From: Varanus komodoensis
Taxonomy: Eukaryota; Chordata; Lepidosauria; Squamata; Varanidae
NCBI RefSeq assembly: GCF_004798865.1
Contig: NW_025336481.1
Coordinates: forward strand, 27,804,863 to 27,868,862
Reading direction: 5' to 3'
DNA: 64,000 nucleotides
Under the pieces are notes generated by a model. That model saw only the letters and a list, made by a program, of their open reading frames with translations, searched no databases and was not told the origin of the DNA. Positions 60,292-64,000 of this stretch are shown here, one piece after another. The position numbers were made by a program, and so were the translations under genes. Each line of letters starts with the position of its first letter. Positions within the stretch are counted from its first letter, which is position 1.

Positions 60292-61243
60292 AAAAGAACA
60301 TAAGAAAACCATGGGGGATCTGTCAGTTCACACTGTGACCCACCAGCAGCCTGTGGGAAACCCACAAGGAGGACATGAATGCAGGAACATCCCCTGTGAT
60401 ACAAGTTCCCCAGCAGGAACTGTGCATAAACATATTTTCTTTTATACTTACGATAGCCTTTTCTTGCACGAATTTATTCAATTTACTTTTAAAGTCATCC
60501 AAAATGGTAGCTACCACTGCATCTTGCAGAAGTGAATTTCATAAAGGGTTGTGTGACATAGATGCCCTTTTATTCTTTTCTGACTCTCCCACCAATCAGC
60601 TTCATGGGATTACCCAGGGTTCTATTATGGGTAAGGGAAAAAATGTCTATCTACTTCCTACTTTCTTCTAATTATGCATAACTGTGTACTTCTCCATCAT
60701 ATTCTACCCTAAACAATGTGAGTTGTCACTTTTTCTTGTAGGTGAGTTGCTGCATATCATTTTATTTTTTATTTATTTAACTTTTCCTAACTATATTATT
60801 ATTTTTAAGTGTGACGAGCAGACTTACAATAATACCCTAGTAAAACCATAGTGTTTTATAAAAGAAGTATGACATTGGTGGTTTTATTATCAGCTCCTTT
60901 CCAAATTATGCCTAACATGGAGTTTAATTTTTCACAGCAGTCACAAACTGAACAGACATTTCCATTGAGCTGTCCACCACAAGATTAGTCTGTTACCACT
61001 AGCTCGGGTTTCATGAAATTGCATTGGGGTGGGGGGTTGCCCCAATATGCATTACTTTGTGCTTGCTTATACTGAGCCATACTTCCCATTTTGATGCCCA
61101 TTCTTCCAGTTTGGAAAAGTCCTTTTGGAACTCCTCAAAACAAATGTGTTTAAGCCACCTTAAATAAGTTGGTGCCGGCAAACTTAGGCAGCCCATCACT
61201 CACTCCTAATTCCTGGTCATTTAAGAGTAAGTTGAAAAGTTGC
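60292..61243 (-). mobile_element. CR1 LINE, about 950 bp, 5' truncated, with a small insertion
   Basis: Read on the minus strand: the frame complementary to 61011-61199 contains FQKDFSKLEEWASKWEVWLSISKHKVMHIG, the conserved CR1 reverse transcriptase segment. Toward 60292 come the degraded 'atgcctaacatggagtttaa' and 'accatagtgttttataaaag' parts, then 'ccaccaatcagcttcatggg', 'aaatggtagctaccactgca', 'aacccacaaggaggacatga' and 'agaacataagaaaaccatgg'. An AT-rich piece around 60720-60810 does not match and may be a small insertion. No intact frame remains. Confidence 0.88.
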
Positions 61244-63416
61244 ATAGTTTTTTTATTTTTATTTTTATTTTAAATTTAAAATAAAATAAACATGTCACAG
61301 TAAATGAGACACAGCAGAAATAGAACTGGACTGTGACACTGTAATCATATCACCATGATGAACAAAAGATGAGCCAAAGAATGGTGAAGTTTTTCAGAAA
61401 TACCAAAAGGCTGTAAAGAAGAGAACCTTTATCCATGTATTATATCCAATTAAAATCAGAAGCATTTAAAAACACTGTTAAAAACAAATAGGGTTGATTT
61501 TTGCATGATTCGGCTTTGATTTAAATAGGACTTAACCACATTGAACTTTTGTTGGATTTGCTCCAACACAAGCTGTTGTACAAGAAGTTGATTTATGGTT
61601 TTCACATACCCAGTCACAGGTTTTATAACCATCTTAACAAATAATGATGCTTCCAAGAGTATAAACTATAAATCTTCCCTGAGGGAGAGGATGACAGTTA
61701 ATTATTTGGATTATCATGTAAATTAATGAAGTGTAGATTAATGGGGGCTCACTGTAATTAAAATTAGTTTTCCTTTAAGACAATGAAAATCATTATGTTA
61801 CTTCCAACTTGAGCAAAGTCGTTTCCTTAGGGTAACTTTACATGACCTCAGATTCTCAACACAGAACATTTCCATGAGGTTATCCCTTACAAACAGAGAA
61901 AACATGATGCCTAATGAAAGGACTTCTCCTTCTGTCAGACTCATTATGGGTGTGTGAACTCAGACTTCTTTTATCGTGGATGAGAACTTTCTACTGTATG
62001 AACCTGTTCATCTGGTAAGCTTACCACTAAAGTGATACTGTGTGCAACTTCAGCTTCAAAACTGGGTACCAGATACAGGAATTTTCCTGTGGCCATTCTC
62101 CATCTGTGAAAGCTGAATCAGAGCTAGTCAAACCATTAGTCCATCTAGCTTAGCATTGCGTGTTCCAGGAATAGGAACCTTTTTGGTGCCACCACAAAAT
62201 GGCTGCCACAGCAGGAATGACTAAGTGAAAAAGGAATAGTTTTCTCATAGGAACAGTCCTTTAGTTTACTTAAAGGACTGACTATAATCCTGAGGTGGCC
62301 ACTCAACTCCAGTACACCAGTATGCCTAATCCTCCCTTTTCAGGTTAACATGGAGATCAGAACACAGTTATCTCTTAGTTTGTTTATTTCTCTACATTTT
62401 GCAATTTGTTGTTCAACTTAAAAATGTATTAGGGTCAGTTAACACAAAAAGTCTATATTAGGGAAAGTTAAATGCACACATATATCTGGAGAAGTGATAT
62501 ATAAAAAAGTATGTGAAATTTCATGTGAGTTTTTGCAGTCTGGTGCAGAAATTGGATAAGACAGAATTATGACTACATACAAGCAAAAACTGCCCAAAAA
62601 GATATTCTCTGATTTGTATACCCTCTAAACAAATACAACCGCCAAGGATGGTGGTCAGTTTTCATCAGAATCACAGCATTCAGAGTGGGAAGTTTGACAC
62701 AGTAGTGGCCACTTCCAGTGAAGAAAGATGATTTTCCTAGGGAACACAGCTCACAAGAAGGGAGATTAAATCTAATTCCCAGTGGTTCTAACAGAATTTG
62801 GGAAATTAGAACCTTCCCAATTTGAAGTACATGTTAAAAGCCTCACTTGCACCTTCTTTATTTAATATTATGAGTAATTTGTCTCAGAGTAGCCGGATGC
62901 AAATGTTGCACTTCTAGAAATTGCATATTCCCATGTACAATGACTCACCAGTACCATTCTAACTTCCTCACAGCCAGTGTTTGCATGGCTGTGAGAGAAG
63001 ACATATCTGAGTCATCATTTCTCAAATCAGTAAGGTTTGTATTGGTGAAATGGATTCATTTCAGTTTCCCCAGATGCTGTAGCCTTAAAAGACCAGCTTA
63101 AAAGACTAGGTAGTCCATCTCACTATCTAAATAATGCCTTGGGGTGTTCATCATTATCCCCTTATCCCCTTGGTACCCCCAACGCTCCAATGTCTATGTC
63201 ATTGTGCATGTAGCAGCAAGAGTCATTTCAGGTTCGGTAGCTTAGCTTTCACCAACCTGCTCAACACCAGGGTGCATGCATTCTTTTCCAGTGTTGACAT
63301 CAGGCACCAGGCTAGGGAAGGCTGGCTCAGTGACCTAGTTTAGGATATCACCAGTTCATCAAGAATAATCTTGGAATATTAATTCTCCACCATAGCTTTA
63401 GAACATTAGCTGGAGT
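61244..63416. other. AT-rich non-coding DNA
   Basis: Begins with a (TTTTA)n-like stretch at about 61247-61290 at the CR1 edge. A short reversed CR1 or SINE end ('cattagtccatctagcttag', about 62104-62165) is likely. Otherwise nothing recognised. Confidence 0.45.
62104..62165 (-). mobile_element. CR1/SINE 3' end remnant
   Basis: 'gctgaatcagagctagtcaa' then 'accattagtccatctagctt' and 'agcattg' resembles the reversed 3' end of lizard CR1 or of the tRNA-type SINE ('gagtcagaccattggtccat'). Too short to choose between the two. Confidence 0.45.
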
Positions 63417-63600
63417 TATTATTTATTTATTATTTATTTAGGAGACTTCTATGCCGCCCCATTCGCCGAAGCCTTGGGGCGGCTCACAACCATAAATAAA
63501 CTTCAAAATAGAATAATATAAATTAACAATATAAATTAAGTCGCCCTGGCCAAAGAATAAAATGAATAAATAAAATTAACAATTAAAATAACATTTGAAT
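63417..63600 (-). mobile_element. LINE 3' tail with GCCGCCCC hairpin, reversed
   Basis: 'ttatttattatttatttagg' leads to 'cttctatgccgccccattcg' and 'ccttggggcggctcacaacc', then AT-rich 3' UTR. GCCGCCCC (63453-63460) and GGGGCGGC (63476-63483) pair perfectly. It is the same class of tail as 32934-33004, in opposite orientation, and better preserved than most copies here. Confidence 0.75.
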
Positions 63601-64000
63601 AAAAAGGAAGTTATGTGGAAGATGTAGTTTTGAGGATATTATTACCCAGGTTTCTTACTGAAAACATATTTTTGTTACCTTCCTTCTTCCCTTTAAGCCA
63701 CAAATTCTACAACCATGGGCCTTGCACTCATATGGAGTTAACTAGTGCTGTCTCAGACTCTGCTTTCTACTTTTGAAAAGTACCTTGCCTTCCTGTGGAA
63801 GAGGCATTTCTATTTGATGAAATTTCTCACACGGAAGAAGGGCAGAGGTTGTAAGGAGAGGAGGTGGCCAAGAGGAACACTACATAGAGAGAAAAAGAAG
63901 GGCTTTCTTAAAGCATTAAAAGCACTGTTCTTGCATGTAGCAGGGAGAGGCTCTTAGAACAAAGGCCTCCAGTCCACCAGTAGTTACTGAATACTCAGGG
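63601..64000. other. Non-coding DNA, nothing recognised
   Basis: The 70-codon frame at 63745-63957 is lysine/arginine-rich, with no known domain. Confidence 0.4.

Noticed and set aside
59969-60535. Longest open frame (188 codons, plus strand)
   Set aside because: Its second half is antisense to a minus-strand CR1 copy, and the first half has no recognisable domain; read-through of AT-rich noise.
1-64000. CRISPR arrays, operons, prophage-like systems
   Set aside because: The sequence is vertebrate nuclear DNA; no regularly spaced repeats or bacterial-type gene clusters are present.

Overview
This 64 kb window is vertebrate nuclear DNA, almost certainly from a squamate reptile (lizard or snake). 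The evidence is its interspersed repeats: a Sauria SINE with an (ACCTTT)-type tail, many 5'-truncated CR1 LINE copies, an RTE-BovB fragment, L2/CR1-lineage LINE tails carrying GCCGCCCC hairpins, and tRNA-derived SINEs of the kinds common in lizards. Base composition is AT-rich and CpG-poor, apart from one LTR.

I find no convincing protein-coding gene, rRNA, functional tRNA or CRISPR array. The longest open frames (up to 188 codons) begin at arbitrary methionines, match no family I recognise, and several lie antisense to or inside LINE copies. The window reads as a gene desert or the inside of one or more very large introns. Two weak exon-like signals (about 8.0-8.45 kb minus and 33.94-34.22 kb plus) are given as findings, not genes.

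Layout: 0-7.4 kb holds a tRNA-type SINE, two copies of an unrecognised mobile repeat (one inside a CR1), and a Sauria SINE inserted in a LINE tail with an 11-bp target duplication. 7.4-20 kb is mostly single-copy AT-rich DNA with a LINE tail at 15.1 kb and a miniature DNA-element copy at 18.5 kb. 20-25 kb has a CR1 fragment, a (TCCCT)n tract and a roughly 600-bp hAT-like miniature element. 25.6-28.4 kb holds a GC-richer unclassified block, a CpG-rich solo LTR (477 bp, perfect 6-bp target duplication) and a minus-strand CR1 of about 1.1 kb. 30-34 kb has CR1 and LINE tails. 39.3-40.2 kb is a nest: CR1 inside RTE-BovB, followed by a LINE tail and a MIR-like SINE. 43-50 kb carries SINEs, a good CR1 3' end, a (GGGAGA)n tract and a second miniature-element copy. 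54-64 kb carries L2-like and CR1 fragments, including one of about 950 bp, and a LINE tail.

There is no gene network to describe. The interest is in nested insertions, the young-looking LTR with paired GC-rich palindromic motifs, and the unclassified repeat families. Identifications rest on recall of family consensus sequences, not on a search.
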